Of a DNA stretch of 55,252 bases, positions 17,626-26,830 are shown piece by piece. The stretch comes from Pelagibacterales bacterium SAG-MED49. GTDB taxonomy: Bacteria > Pseudomonadota > Alphaproteobacteria > Pelagibacterales > Pelagibacteraceae. A program made the position numbers and the translations under genes. The notes under the pieces are model-generated. The model had not been told where the DNA came from and searched no databases. It saw nothing but the letters and a program-made list of their open reading frames with translations. The first letter of the stretch is position 1. The number at the start of each line of letters is the position of its first letter. The stretch spans positions 1 to 55,252 of the forward strand of contig JACWEQ010000006.1 of the NCBI GenBank assembly GCA_014653365.1, written 5' to 3'.

Positions 17626-18360
17626 ATGGCAGCAAATCCAATGACCCAATTCAATGTTTATAGAATTGGACCAGAAATAAAATTAGGTGCTTTTGACATC
17701 TCATTTACTAATGCAAGCTTATTTATGATTATAAGCTCTTTAGCAATTTTAATAATTTTTAATATTGGTTCTAAAAAAAATTCACTTCTTCCAAATAAAG
17801 TTCAGCTACTAGCAGAACTTAGTTATACATTTGTGTCCAAAATGATTAGTGATACTGCTGGACTTAAAGCAAAACCATATTTTGCATTTATTTTTTCTCT
17901 TTTCATGTTTGTGCTATTTTGCAACATGTTTGGAATGATACCTTACACTTTCACAGTGACTAGCCATATCATCGTAACATTTGTATTGGCTGCCTTTATA
18001 TTTATTGGAGTAACAATTGTGGGATTTGCAAAACATGGTTTTGGTTATCTAAAATTATTTGTTCCTAGCGGAGTACCTGCGATACTACTTCCACTAATAG
18101 TTGTGATTGAAGTTATTTCTTATTTAAGCAGACCAGTCAGTTTATCAGTTAGATTATTTGCTAACATGATGGCAGGTCATACCATGATGAAAGTTTTCGG
18201 AGGCTTTGTAATAAGTCTTGGGATAGTTGGTGGATGGCTTCCACTGAGTTTTTCGGTTGCGTTAACAGGTTTGGAGATCTTAGTTGCTTTTCTTCAAGCA
18301 TATGTTTTTGCAATCTTAACCTGCATCTATTTAAATGATGCATTAAATTTACACCATTAA
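17626..18360 (+). CDS. atpB: ATP synthase F0 subunit a
   Basis: Subunit a forms the proton half-channels against the c-ring. The 244-residue protein has five or six hydrophobic helices. The essential Arg sits in SLSVRLFANMMAGH, and the late helix ALTGLEILVAFLQAYVFAIL carries the usual polar channel residues. The N-terminal MTQFNVYRIGPEIKLG fits alphaproteobacterial homologues. It lies in the order atpI-atpB-atpE-atpF'-atpF; the F1 genes are not in this window. Confidence 0.97.
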   Translation: MAANPMTQFNVYRIGPEIKLGAFDISFTNASLFMIISSLAILIIFNIGSKKNSLLPNKVQLLAELSYTFVSKMISDTAGLKAKPYFAFIFSLFMFVLFCNMFGMIPYTFTVTSHIIVTFVLAAFIFIGVTIVGFAKHGFGYLKLFVPSGVPAILLPLIVVIEVISYLSRPVSLSVRLFANMMAGHTMMKVFGGFVISLGIVGGWLPLSFSVALTGLEILVAFLQAYVFAILTCIYLNDALNLHH

Positions 18361-18378
18361 CTAACATAGGAGGATATA

Positions 18379-18606
18379 ATGGAATTAGAAGCAGCAAAAA
18401 TGATCGGAGCAGGTTTAGCAGCAATAGCTTTAGCTGGTGCCGGTGTTGGTATTGGAATAATTTTCGGAAACTATTTATCAGGAGCGATGAGAAATCCTTC
18501 TGCTGCACAAAAACAGTTTCCTAATTTGCTTTTAGGATTTGCACTTGCGGAAGCAACAGGATTATTTGGATTAGTAGTTGCATTAATCATTCTTTTTGCG
18601 TTTTAA
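18379..18606 (+). CDS. atpE: ATP synthase F0 subunit c
   Basis: The 75-residue protein is a two-helix hairpin that forms the rotor ring. The first helix has the glycine repeat AGAGVGIGIIFG, the polar loop is RNPSAAQKQ, and the proton-carrying Glu58 sits in FALAEATGLFG. The Gln that marks Na+-binding rings is missing from helix 1, so proton use is likely. A strong ribosome binding site (AGGAGG) lies upstream at about 18368-18373, stronger than for its neighbours, which fits the high copy number of this subunit. Confidence 0.97.
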   Translation: MELEAAKMIGAGLAAIALAGAGVGIGIIFGNYLSGAMRNPSAAQKQFPNLLLGFALAEATGLFGLVVALIILFAF

Positions 18607-18611
18607 ATTTA

Positions 18612-19202
18612 ATGATTAAAAAAATATATTTTCAGTCAATATTTTTTAGCTTCCTATTTTCTAAGGAAGCTTTTGCAGCTGAAAGCGGAGGTATGCCTCA
18701 ATTAAATCCTGAGTTTTGGGTTTCACAGATTTTTTGGTTAACATTAACTTTTGGAATTCTGTATATAGTTTTATCTAAACTAATACTACCAAAAATTAGT
18801 AATAACTTAGAGTCTCGTAGATCTCAAATACTAGAAAATATTGAGGCTGCAGAGAAACAAAGGGAAGATAGTGAGGCTAAGCTTGAAGAATATGAGAAAA
18901 TTATTTCTAAAAGTAAATTAGAGGCCAAAAACATCTTCAGCCAATCAAGAGAAAAAGTTTTAAAAGATATTAGTGCCAAAAGAGAAGTGTTAGACAAGCA
19001 AATCGATGAGGAAATTAGTAAAGCTGAGCAAGAAATAAACAATTTACGTGAAAGTGCTCCTGATAAAATTAACATGATAGCAATAGAAACCTCATCAGAA
19101 CTAATACAAAAGCTTATTGGTGCTGAAGTTAATAATAGTAGCATATCTGCAATTGTTGACGATTTGTCTAGAAGAAACGGAGATAAATACTATGGCAATT
19201 GA
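18612..19202 (+). CDS. atpF': ATP synthase F0 subunit b'
   Basis: The b' subunit is half of the peripheral stalk. The 196-residue protein has a hydrophobic N-terminal segment, then the membrane helix in NPEFWVSQIFWLTLTFGILYIVL, and a long charged coiled-coil (about 65-175). The PQLNPEFW lead-in is typical of alphaproteobacterial b' subunits. It overlaps the start of subunit b by 11 bases. The two different b genes side by side match photosynthetic and alphaproteobacterial F0 operons. Confidence 0.92.
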   Translation: MIKKIYFQSIFFSFLFSKEAFAAESGGMPQLNPEFWVSQIFWLTLTFGILYIVLSKLILPKISNNLESRRSQILENIEAAEKQREDSEAKLEEYEKIISKSKLEAKNIFSQSREKVLKDISAKREVLDKQIDEEISKAEQEINNLRESAPDKINMIAIETSSELIQKLIGAEVNNSSISAIVDDLSRRNGDKYYGN

Positions 19203-19689
19203 TGCAACTTTTTGGGTAGCTGTTTCATTTATTATTTTTTTTGGAGCATTAATTTATCTTAAGATTCCTCAAAAAGTTACTGGGATGTTGGATAAAATGA
19301 TTTCTGACATTAAAAATGAAATTGATGAAAGTGAAAAATTAAGAACAGACGCAAAAACATTGCTTGATAATGCTCAACACAAATTAGACACCGCACAATC
19401 AGTAAGTAATCAAATTCTTGAAGATGCTAAAAAAGATTCTGACAAATTAATTATCGAGTTAAATGATAAGTTTCATAAATCTTCAGAAATAAAAAAAAAC
19501 TTAGCTGAAAATAAAATAAGTCAAATGAAAGAAGCAGCAATTAAAGAGATAAAGGACACATCAATTAAAATTGCTGTAGATTCTGTTAAAAAGATTATTA
19601 CTACGTCAGTTGATAAATCTAAACTAGACGCAGTGTTTCAAAAAAATTTAGATGAAACTAAAGTAGAGTTAAGAAAAATTAACTCATAA
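19192..19689 (+). CDS. atpF: ATP synthase F0 subunit b
   Basis: The second stalk subunit, 165 residues from the ATG at 19192. It starts MAIDATFWVAVSFIIFFGALIYL, one membrane helix, then a charged coiled-coil to the end. A longer frame opens at 19117, but its extra 25 residues lie inside the b' gene in another frame and do not look like the family, so the internal ATG is the better start. It is the last F0 gene; 39 bases later the carotenoid genes begin without a visible terminator. Confidence 0.93.
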   Translation: MAIDATFWVAVSFIIFFGALIYLKIPQKVTGMLDKMISDIKNEIDESEKLRTDAKTLLDNAQHKLDTAQSVSNQILEDAKKDSDKLIIELNDKFHKSSEIKKNLAENKISQMKEAAIKEIKDTSIKIAVDSVKKIITTSVDKSKLDAVFQKNLDETKVELRKINS

Positions 19690-19728
19690 TACTCTTACAT
19701 TTTCTTTAAAAAACTATAAATTAGAAAA

Positions 19729-21189
19729 ATGAATTCTATTGTTATTGGCTCTGGTTTTGGGGGTATTGCGGCTGCACTTAGGCTTAAAGCCAAAGGTCAT
19801 AAAGTTACATTAATTGAAAAACATCATGATCTTGGAGGTAGAGCAAGGGTATTTAGAAAAAATGGATTTATATTTGATGGAGGCCCAACTGTAATCACAG
19901 CGCCCTATCTAATTAATGAATTATTTGAATTATTTAAAAAAAATCCAAAAGATTATATTAAGCTATCTCCTCTAAAAGTTTGGTATCAGTTTGTTTTTGA
20001 AGATAAGTCTAAATTTAATTATTCAGGTAATGAAAATGAAATGAAAGCTCAAATTGAAGAGCTAAATAAAGAAGATGTAAAAGGTTATGAAAAATTAGTA
20101 AGTTTTACAAAAAAAATTTTTGACAAAGGTTTTACAGAACTTGCAGATATTCCTTTTGATAAACCATTCGTGATGATGCAGCAATTACCGTCTCTATTAA
20201 AACTTAAAAGCTACAAATCAGTCTACTCATTAGTATCTTCATATATAAAAAATGAAAAATTAAGAAGAATGTTAAGTATGCATCCTCTTTTGGTTGGTGG
20301 AAATCCATTTACAACAACTTCAATTTATGGGTTAATTTTATACTTGGAAAAAAAATGGGGGATTCATTACTCAATGGGTGGGACCGGAAATATAATAAAA
20401 GGTTTTGAAAAATTAATGAATGAAGTTGGTATAAAAGTTATTAAAGGCAATGAAGTAATAAAAATTTTGGCAAAAAATAATAAAGTTACCAGTGTTCAAT
20501 TAGATAACCATGACAACATAGATGCGGATAATGTTATTTGTAACGCAGATCCACCTGCTGTCTATGAAAAATTATTAGATGAAAAAAATAATAATTCATT
20601 TTTATTTAAATGGAAAAAAAAAAGAATGGAATATTCTATGGGACTATTTGTGTATTACTTTGGAACAAAGAAAATCTATGACAATGTTGAGCACCATACA
20701 ATAAAATTTGGTAGTAAATATAAAGAACATCTAGATGATATATTTGATAAAAAGAAATTAAATAACGATGTCAGTTATTATCTCCATAGACCTTCTGCTA
20801 CAGACAAGTCTATGGCACCTGAGGGAAATGATTGTTTTTATGTTTTAGTGCCCGTACCCAATAATCAATCAGGAATTGATTGGAGCATTGAAGGTGACAA
20901 AATGAAAAAATTAATCATAGATAAAATGGAAAATGATTTAATGCCAAATCTAAGAAATAATATTGTTGAAGATTTCTATTTAACACCAGATTATTTTGAA
21001 AAAGATCTTAATACAAAGTTTGGATCTGGATTTTCTATACAACCAAAATTCACCCAATCTGCTTACTTTAGGTTTCATAATAAGTCAGAAATTTATGATG
21101 GTCTTTATTTTGTTGGTGCAGGAACACACCCGGGAGCTGGTGTTCCGGGAGTTTTATCATCTGCAAAGGTTTTAGATAAAATTTTGTAA
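19729..21189 (+). CDS. crtI: Phytoene desaturase
   Basis: CrtI converts phytoene to lycopene in FAD-dependent steps. The 486-residue protein has the N-terminal dinucleotide motif VIGSGFGGIAAALRLKAKGHKVTLIEK and the LGGRARVF/GFIFDGGPTVI block. The C-terminal carotenoid-desaturase signature FVGAGTHPGAGVPGVLSSAKV is clear. It is the first gene of the retinal pathway cluster; its stop overlaps the crtB start (TAATG). Confidence 0.97.
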   Translation: MNSIVIGSGFGGIAAALRLKAKGHKVTLIEKHHDLGGRARVFRKNGFIFDGGPTVITAPYLINELFELFKKNPKDYIKLSPLKVWYQFVFEDKSKFNYSGNENEMKAQIEELNKEDVKGYEKLVSFTKKIFDKGFTELADIPFDKPFVMMQQLPSLLKLKSYKSVYSLVSSYIKNEKLRRMLSMHPLLVGGNPFTTTSIYGLILYLEKKWGIHYSMGGTGNIIKGFEKLMNEVGIKVIKGNEVIKILAKNNKVTSVQLDNHDNIDADNVICNADPPAVYEKLLDEKNNNSFLFKWKKKRMEYSMGLFVYYFGTKKIYDNVEHHTIKFGSKYKEHLDDIFDKKKLNNDVSYYLHRPSATDKSMAPEGNDCFYVLVPVPNNQSGIDWSIEGDKMKKLIIDKMENDLMPNLRNNIVEDFYLTPDYFEKDLNTKFGSGFSIQPKFTQSAYFRFHNKSEIYDGLYFVGAGTHPGAGVPGVLSSAKVLDKIL

Positions 21190-22040
21190 TGACAAACCAA
21201 AATTACTTGTCAATTTATGCCAAATCTTTTAATTGGGCAGGTTTTTTTTTACCAAAACAAACTTATAAAAAATGTTCGGCATTATATGATTTTTGTAGAG
21301 TTGTGGATAATATTGCTGACGATGAGGCTGCAATTGAATTTAAGGAAAATGAATTTAAAAAATTTAGAGATAATTTTAATAACAAAAACTTCAATAATCC
21401 TATTATTAAAAATATGTGGAGTCTCATTGATGAATATAATATTTCTTTAAAAATTATTCATGATTTATTTGAAGGTGTTAAATCTGACATCAGTGAAAAA
21501 GTAAAATTAAATTCAAAAAAAGAACTAATAATTTATTCGTACAGAGTTGCTGGGACAGTTGGGCTGATGATGGCAAAAATTTTAAAAGTGAGTAAAAAAA
21601 GTTCTTTAAAATCAGCAATTGATTTAGGTATAGCAATGCAACTAACAAATATATCAAGAGACGTTATAGAGGATTTAAGAATTAATAGATCTTACATTAA
21701 TGAAAACTTTGAAGAGATAAAATCCACTTTAATGCTTGCAGAAAAATTTTATGAAAACTCATTTCAATCAATTAAAGAAATTCCAATAAGCTTTCGATTT
21801 TCCATCTTAGTTGCAAGACGAGTTTATAGAAAAATTGGATATAAAATTTTAAAAAAAAAAAATTTAGAAAATTATAGAAAATCTGGAAAAATTTATGTTT
21901 CAAATCTTGAAAAAATAATTGAGACTTTTCTTTCTTTTTTTGACCTAATTAAACTGTTATTAATAAAAAAAAATGATGACCATATTCAACATGATCATTT
22001 ATTGATTAGTGAGGAATTAAATCTAGATGAAAGAATTTGA
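21189..22040 (+). CDS. crtB: Phytoene synthase
   Basis: CrtB joins two geranylgeranyl diphosphate molecules into phytoene. The 283-residue protein has both Asp-rich sites: YDFCRVVDNIADDEA near residue 30 and GIAMQLTNISRDVIEDLR in the second half, plus YRVAGTVGLMMAKIL between them. Length and order are standard. It overlaps crtI upstream and crtY downstream, so translation is probably coupled. A geranylgeranyl diphosphate synthase gene (crtE) is not in this window. Confidence 0.96.
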   Translation: MTNQNYLSIYAKSFNWAGFFLPKQTYKKCSALYDFCRVVDNIADDEAAIEFKENEFKKFRDNFNNKNFNNPIIKNMWSLIDEYNISLKIIHDLFEGVKSDISEKVKLNSKKELIIYSYRVAGTVGLMMAKILKVSKKSSLKSAIDLGIAMQLTNISRDVIEDLRINRSYINENFEEIKSTLMLAEKFYENSFQSIKEIPISFRFSILVARRVYRKIGYKILKKKNLENYRKSGKIYVSNLEKIIETFLSFFDLIKLLLIKKNDDHIQHDHLLISEELNLDERI

Positions 22041-23091
22041 TTATATAATAATTGGTGGTGGGTGTGCTGGACTATCTCTTGCATATGAACTGGATATTAA
22101 TCAAAAGCTAAAAGATAAAACTTTAGCAATTATTGAACCAAGAGATGAATACAAAAAAGATAAAACTTGGTCTTTTTGGCGCGTTACATCTCATAACTTT
22201 GAAGATTGTATTAAAAAAAGCTGGGGCAACTTTACAATTAATATCCCAAACAATACAAAACATGTTGAATGTTTAAACACACCCTATCAAACAATTGATA
22301 GTGGTTTATTTTATAAAAAAATAATCAATAAATTAAAACAGAATAACAATGTAAATTTTTTTAAAAGTATTAGGGAAATAAATACAGAAAATTCTTTTGT
22401 ATTTAACAGCGTTAGCGACCTAGAAGAAAGTAAAAACAATTTATGGCAACATTTTTCAGGAATAGAAATCGAAACCAGTAAAGATTTTTTTGATGATCAA
22501 ATATTCAACTTAATGGATTTTGATTGTGATCAAAAAGATAGTATTCACTTTTTTTATACACTACCCTTCTCTAAAACAAAGGCACTTATAGAAACAACAT
22601 GGATTTCAGATCTTAATAACAATTCATTAAAAGATTATGATAAACAATTAAAAAACTATATTGAAAATAAATTAAAAATTATAAATTATAAGATTAATTT
22701 TAAGGAGACTGGAGCCATTCCTCTATTTCATCCAAAAAATATTAAAAAATTAAATCAGATGGAAATTGGTACCGCTGGAAATATGACAAGACTCAGTACT
22801 GGGTACACATTTTTAAATATCCAAGAACAAAGTAGATATATTAGGGAGAATATAGAGAGTATTGCAAAAATAAAAATTTTTTCTTTAGATAAAAAATATC
22901 AATTTTTAGATAACATTTTTCTTAGAGTTCTAAAAAATAATCCTAAAAAAATGGCACAAATATTTTACAAAATGTTTAACTGCCCATCAAATACAGTAAT
23001 AAATTTTTTATCAAATAAAAGCAATATATATGAAGATATCTCAATAATTTCTAAAATGCCAAAATGGATTTTTCTTAAACAATTATTTTAA
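22027..23091 (+). CDS. crtY: Lycopene beta-cyclase
   Basis: CrtY closes both ends of lycopene to give beta-carotene. The 354-residue protein begins with the flavin-type motif IIGGGCAGLSLAYEL and has the family block DKTWSFW. Later come FYTLPFSKTKALIETTWIS and GTAGNMTRLSTGYTF, which are typical of bacterial CrtY. It overlaps crtB by 14 bases and is followed after one base by blh. Confidence 0.94.
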   Translation: MKEFDYIIIGGGCAGLSLAYELDINQKLKDKTLAIIEPRDEYKKDKTWSFWRVTSHNFEDCIKKSWGNFTINIPNNTKHVECLNTPYQTIDSGLFYKKIINKLKQNNNVNFFKSIREINTENSFVFNSVSDLEESKNNLWQHFSGIEIETSKDFFDDQIFNLMDFDCDQKDSIHFFYTLPFSKTKALIETTWISDLNNNSLKDYDKQLKNYIENKLKIINYKINFKETGAIPLFHPKNIKKLNQMEIGTAGNMTRLSTGYTFLNIQEQSRYIRENIESIAKIKIFSLDKKYQFLDNIFLRVLKNNPKKMAQIFYKMFNCPSNTVINFLSNKSNIYEDISIISKMPKWIFLKQLF

Positions 23092-23092
23092 T

Positions 23093-24028
23093 ATGATCAA
23101 TGAAATTAAAAAAATTAATTTAAATCACTCTTTTATTTTTTTTTTATTATCAGCTATTTTTTCTTTAATAACCTTTAAAACAGATAATTTTAGTATTTCA
23201 CCATTAATATGTTTGCTACTGATTTTAACTATTGGTGTATCTCATGGATCTTTAGACCATATAAAGGGTAAAAAACTTCTTAATATTCTTAATATTAAAA
23301 AAATTTCTATTTTTTATTTCTCATATGTTTTTATAGCTATTTCGGTGATTGTTATTTGGACAGTTATACCCTCCATTTCGTTAATAATTTTTTTGATTAT
23401 TGCTTCTTTTCATTTCGGCAAAGAAGATACTCAATTTTTAATCAATGAAAATTCTTATCTTAATCAATTACTTTTTTTTTTTAAAGGAGTCTTGATAATC
23501 TTTGCACCAATGTTTTTTCACTTTAATGAGACAGTAGTTATATTTAAATTTTTACTAGTCGATAATGAAATTTTTTACTTGACCTTAGGTTTTATAGAAA
23601 ATAATAAAATATTACCTCTGGGTATCATTTTAAGTACCCTATCAAGTATTTATTTATTTTTGAAAGAATTTGAGATTAAAAAATTAACAATTTTTTTAGA
23701 TTATTTTTCAATTATAATATTAAATTATTATCTCTCTCCTTTGATAGCGTTTACTATTTACTTTTGTTTTTTACACTCAATTAGACATAGTATTACTCTT
23801 GTTTATGAAATAGATAAAAATGATTTCAATAATGGTTTAAAAATTTTTGTTAAAAAATCTTTACCATTAACTGCTCTTACTGCAATTTTATGCTTAATAG
23901 CTCTTTATCTATTAAATAATAGCTACGATTTGAACAGTTCAATATTAAAGATAATATTTATAGGTTTGGCGTCATTAACCTTTCCACATATATTACTGGA
24001 ATATTTTTTGGAAAAAAATGAAAAATAA
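23093..24028 (+). CDS. blh: Beta-carotene 15,15'-dioxygenase, Brp/Blh family
   Basis: Blh cleaves beta-carotene into two retinal molecules, the chromophore of proteorhodopsin. The 311-residue membrane protein has about seven or eight hydrophobic helices. The iron-binding histidines of the family are visible in VSHGSLDH (His51, His56), ASFHFGKED (His107) and LHSIRHS. Together with crtIBY it completes a retinal route from geranylgeranyl diphosphate. The rhodopsin gene itself is not in this window. Its 3' end overlaps ispH by 11 bases. Confidence 0.95.
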   Translation: MINEIKKINLNHSFIFFLLSAIFSLITFKTDNFSISPLICLLLILTIGVSHGSLDHIKGKKLLNILNIKKISIFYFSYVFIAISVIVIWTVIPSISLIIFLIIASFHFGKEDTQFLINENSYLNQLLFFFKGVLIIFAPMFFHFNETVVIFKFLLVDNEIFYLTLGFIENNKILPLGIILSTLSSIYLFLKEFEIKKLTIFLDYFSIIILNYYLSPLIAFTIYFCFLHSIRHSITLVYEIDKNDFNNGLKIFVKKSLPLTALTAILCLIALYLLNNSYDLNSSILKIIFIGLASLTFPHILLEYFLEKNEK

Positions 24029-24962
24029 AGAATTAAAAATTTTATTATCTGCCCCAAGGGGATTTTGTGCTGGTGTTGAGAGAGCTATTGAAATTGTTGA
24101 AAAATCAATTGAAAAATATGGAGCACCTGTTTATGTTCGTCATGAAATTGTTCACAACAAGTGTGTTGTTGATGATTTAAAAAAAAAAGGAGCAGTATTT
24201 GTGGAAGAACTTGAAGAAATTCAAGACAAATCAAGACCAGTAATTTTTTCTGCTCATGGGGTGCCTAAACAGATACATATTGATGCAACAGATTATAAAA
24301 TGACCTATGTAGATGCTACATGCCCACTAGTATCTAAAGTGCATAGGGAAGCTGAAAATCTTAATAAAGCAGGTTACCATATAATTTTAATTGGCCATGA
24401 AAACCATCCTGAGGTAATAGGCACAATGGGTCAATTACCTTCTGGAACTATTGATCTTATTCAAAATGAAGATGAGGCAAAAAGTTACAATACTAAAGAG
24501 GGCAAAAATATTGCATTTGTTACTCAAACAACTTTATCCATAGATGATACTAAAGAAATAATAAAAATTTTAAAAAATAGATTTCCAAATATACGTGAAC
24601 CACTGAAAGAAGATATTTGTTATGCTACAACAAATAGACAAATGGCAGTTAAAAATATTGCAAAAAAATGTGATATGTTTTTTGTAATTGGTAGCAGAAA
24701 TTCATCAAATTCTGTAAGACTTGTTGAAGTGGCTAAAAAGTCAGGATGTCTAGAATCATATCTTATTCATTCTGAGACTAAAATTCCATATGATCAAATT
24801 GAAAACTCAAAAGTAATTGGAGTTTCGTCAGGAGCCTCTGCACCAGAAATTTTAGTAGAAAATTTTATTAAAGATTTAAAAAATAGATTTATAATTAATA
24901 TTGATGAAGTAGAAATAATTAAAGAAAACGTAGTATTTAAAATCCCAAAAAAACTAAATTAA
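24018..24962 (+). CDS. ispH: 4-hydroxy-3-methylbut-2-enyl diphosphate reductase
   Basis: IspH makes isopentenyl and dimethylallyl diphosphate in the last step of the MEP pathway. The 314-residue protein has the three iron-sulfur Cys at 17 (RGFCAGVERA), 102 (DATCPLVSK) and 201 (DICYATTNRQ), plus SAHGVPK, HENHPEV and GVSSGASAPE. It overlaps the end of blh, so precursor supply and retinal synthesis may be translated from one message. Confidence 0.97.
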   Translation: MKNKELKILLSAPRGFCAGVERAIEIVEKSIEKYGAPVYVRHEIVHNKCVVDDLKKKGAVFVEELEEIQDKSRPVIFSAHGVPKQIHIDATDYKMTYVDATCPLVSKVHREAENLNKAGYHIILIGHENHPEVIGTMGQLPSGTIDLIQNEDEAKSYNTKEGKNIAFVTQTTLSIDDTKEIIKILKNRFPNIREPLKEDICYATTNRQMAVKNIAKKCDMFFVIGSRNSSNSVRLVEVAKKSGCLESYLIHSETKIPYDQIENSKVIGVSSGASAPEILVENFIKDLKNRFIINIDEVEIIKENVVFKIPKKLN

Positions 24963-25928
24963 ATGGCTGTTTATACAAAAATAAATAAAGGTGATATTTC
25001 TTTTATAAATAAAAAATTTGATATTGAAGAAATCATAAGTTTTCAAGGTATCAAAAAAGGAATTGAAAATACAAATTATTTATTAAAGTCAAAAAATAAA
25101 AAATTTATATTAACAATATTTGAAAAAAGAGTTTCTAATAATGAGATACCATTTTTTATGAAATTAATGGATAAATTAAATGATTCTAAGATTAATTGTC
25201 CAAAACCACTGAAAAATAATGACGGCGAATACTTAATAAAACTAAAAAATAAAACAGCCTGTATTGTTTCTTTCTTAAAAGGGAAAGATAAGAATAAACT
25301 TAACTTTAAAAATTGTTTTGAAGTTGGGAAAATAATTGCACAAATGCATTTAGTGACAAAAAATATTAATCTATCTAGAAGAAACTCTATGGGTATTAAA
25401 CATTTAGATCCTTTACTAAAGAGTATAAAGTTTAGATCTAATAAATTCAGTAATTTAGAAAAATTTTTAATAGATAATCTAAAAGAGATTAAGAAAAATT
25501 GGCCAAAAAAACTGCCAAAAGGCATTATTCATGGTGATTTATTTATAGATAATATTTTTTTTAATAAAAACAAGCTTTCAGGAATTATTGATTTTTATTT
25601 TTCAGCAAATGATTATTTTATGTATGAAATTGCTATTTGCATTAACGCGCTATGCTTTGATAATAAAAAATCAAAATTCAAAATTAACAAACAAAAAATC
25701 AAAAGTTTAATTAAAGGATATGAAAGCATTAAAAAAATTTCTCTTAAAGAGAAAAATTCATTAAATATTTTATGTCGAGGTGCTGCGATGAGATATTTTC
25801 TTACTAGACTTTATGATTATTCAAATACCCCCAAAACTGCGTTAATACAAATTAAAGATCCAAATGAATATTATCAAAAACTTATTACTCATAACACGTT
25901 AGTCTCTTATAAAGATTATTTGATCTAA
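24963..25928 (+). CDS. thrB: Homoserine kinase, aminoglycoside-phosphotransferase type
   Basis: This kinase phosphorylates homoserine in threonine synthesis and belongs to the APH-fold ThrB type found in Alphaproteobacteria, not the GHMP type. The 321-residue protein has the nucleotide-side segment GIENTNYLLKSKNKKFILTIFEKR, the catalytic loop IIHGDLFIDNIFF (His190, Asp192) and the metal-binding SGIIDFYFS. Its ATG follows the ispH stop directly. Threonine synthase is close by but on the opposite strand. Confidence 0.93.
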   Translation: MAVYTKINKGDISFINKKFDIEEIISFQGIKKGIENTNYLLKSKNKKFILTIFEKRVSNNEIPFFMKLMDKLNDSKINCPKPLKNNDGEYLIKLKNKTACIVSFLKGKDKNKLNFKNCFEVGKIIAQMHLVTKNINLSRRNSMGIKHLDPLLKSIKFRSNKFSNLEKFLIDNLKEIKKNWPKKLPKGIIHGDLFIDNIFFNKNKLSGIIDFYFSANDYFMYEIAICINALCFDNKKSKFKINKQKIKSLIKGYESIKKISLKEKNSLNILCRGAAMRYFLTRLYDYSNTPKTALIQIKDPNEYYQKLITHNTLVSYKDYLI

Positions 25929-26353
25929 TGATTAAGATTTATACAGATGGTTCGTGTTTAAAAAACCCTGGAGACGGAGGTTGGGCAGTAATTATAAGTA
26001 AAGATGGGAAAAATAAAGAGATTAGTGGTAGTGAAAAAGATACCACAAATAATAGGATGGAACTGTTAGCTCCAATTAACGCTTTAAAAGAAATGAAATC
26101 AAATGAACAAATTGAAATTTATACAGACTCTCAATATGTAAAACTTGGGATAACTGAGTGGATTAATAAATGGGTTGTAAATAATTGGCAAACCTCAAAA
26201 AAAGAAGATGTAAAAAATAAAGATTTGTGGATTGAGCTATATAATTTAAATAAATCTTTAGATGTTAAATGGAACTGGGTTAAAGCTCATGCTGGTAATA
26301 TAATGAATGAAAAAGTTGATTTGCTAGCTAAAAAAGCAGCAAATTTAAACTAA
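25928..26353 (+). CDS. rnhA: Ribonuclease HI
   Basis: RNase HI degrades the RNA strand of RNA-DNA hybrids. The 141-residue protein has the full catalytic set: Asp7 (YTDGSC), Glu45 (NNRMELLAP), Asp67 (YTDSQYV) and Asp131 (KVDLLAKKAA), with the HAGN loop (VKAHAGNIMNE) before it. The start overlaps the thrB stop by one base and the end overlaps the convergent peroxiredoxin gene by nine. Confidence 0.97.
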   Translation: MIKIYTDGSCLKNPGDGGWAVIISKDGKNKEISGSEKDTTNNRMELLAPINALKEMKSNEQIEIYTDSQYVKLGITEWINKWVVNNWQTSKKEDVKNKDLWIELYNLNKSLDVKWNWVKAHAGNIMNEKVDLLAKKAANLN

Positions 26354-26830
26354 TTCTAAAAAATTTTTAGCAGCTGAAATTTCACAAGAGCCTGTATCTT
26401 TTTCTTCCTGCAATCTAACAACTTTCATATTATCTACTAACATTGTATATCGATTTGATCTTAGACCAAGACCTCTGCCACTTTTATCTACATCGGCACC
26501 TATTGCCTTAGTAAAATTTAAAAATGGATCACCTATCATTAAAATTTTATCCCCTACACTATTCTCTTTTCCCCAGGCATTCATTACAAATGGGTCATTT
26601 ACTGAAATGCATATAATTTGATCAATTCCTTTCTTTTTATATTCTTCACTCATATTTACATAACCAGGTAAATGCTTAGCAGAGCATACCGACGTATAAG
26701 CCCCTGGAAGACCAAATAATATTACTTTTTTATTTTTAAATAAATCTTCAATAGTTTTTTTAACTGGCTCTCCATCTTCAAGAGCAAAAACTTCTGAATT
26801 TGGTAAATTATCATTTTCTTTTATATTCAT
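26345..26830 (-). CDS. Peroxiredoxin, Prx5-like (AhpC/TSA superfamily)
   Basis: Peroxiredoxins reduce peroxides through a reactive Cys. The 161-residue protein has the active-site motif PGAYTSVCS with the peroxidatic Cys49. A second Cys at about 149 (DTGSCEIS) could resolve it within the chain. Motifs ISVNDPFVMNAWGK and the SNRYTMLVD stretch place it with the Prx5/redoxin group, which often uses glutaredoxin or glutathione. It is the last gene of a run coming from the cytochrome oxidase operon and shares one base with thrC. Confidence 0.93.
   Translation of the reverse strand: MNIKENDNLPNSEVFALEDGEPVKKTIEDLFKNKKVILFGLPGAYTSVCSAKHLPGYVNMSEEYKKKGIDQIICISVNDPFVMNAWGKENSVGDKILMIGDPFLNFTKAIGADVDKSGRGLGLRSNRYTMLVDNMKVVRLQEEKDTGSCEISAAKNFLELV

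Noticed and set aside
18161..18508. 115-codon minus-strand frame opposite atpB and atpE
   Set aside because: It is antisense to two clear genes, has Leu/Gln-rich composition of a shadow frame, and lacks any known motif.
19117..19191. Longer start for ATP synthase subunit b
   Set aside because: The extra residues come from the subunit b' gene read in another frame and do not look like a b subunit; the ATG at 19192 fits.
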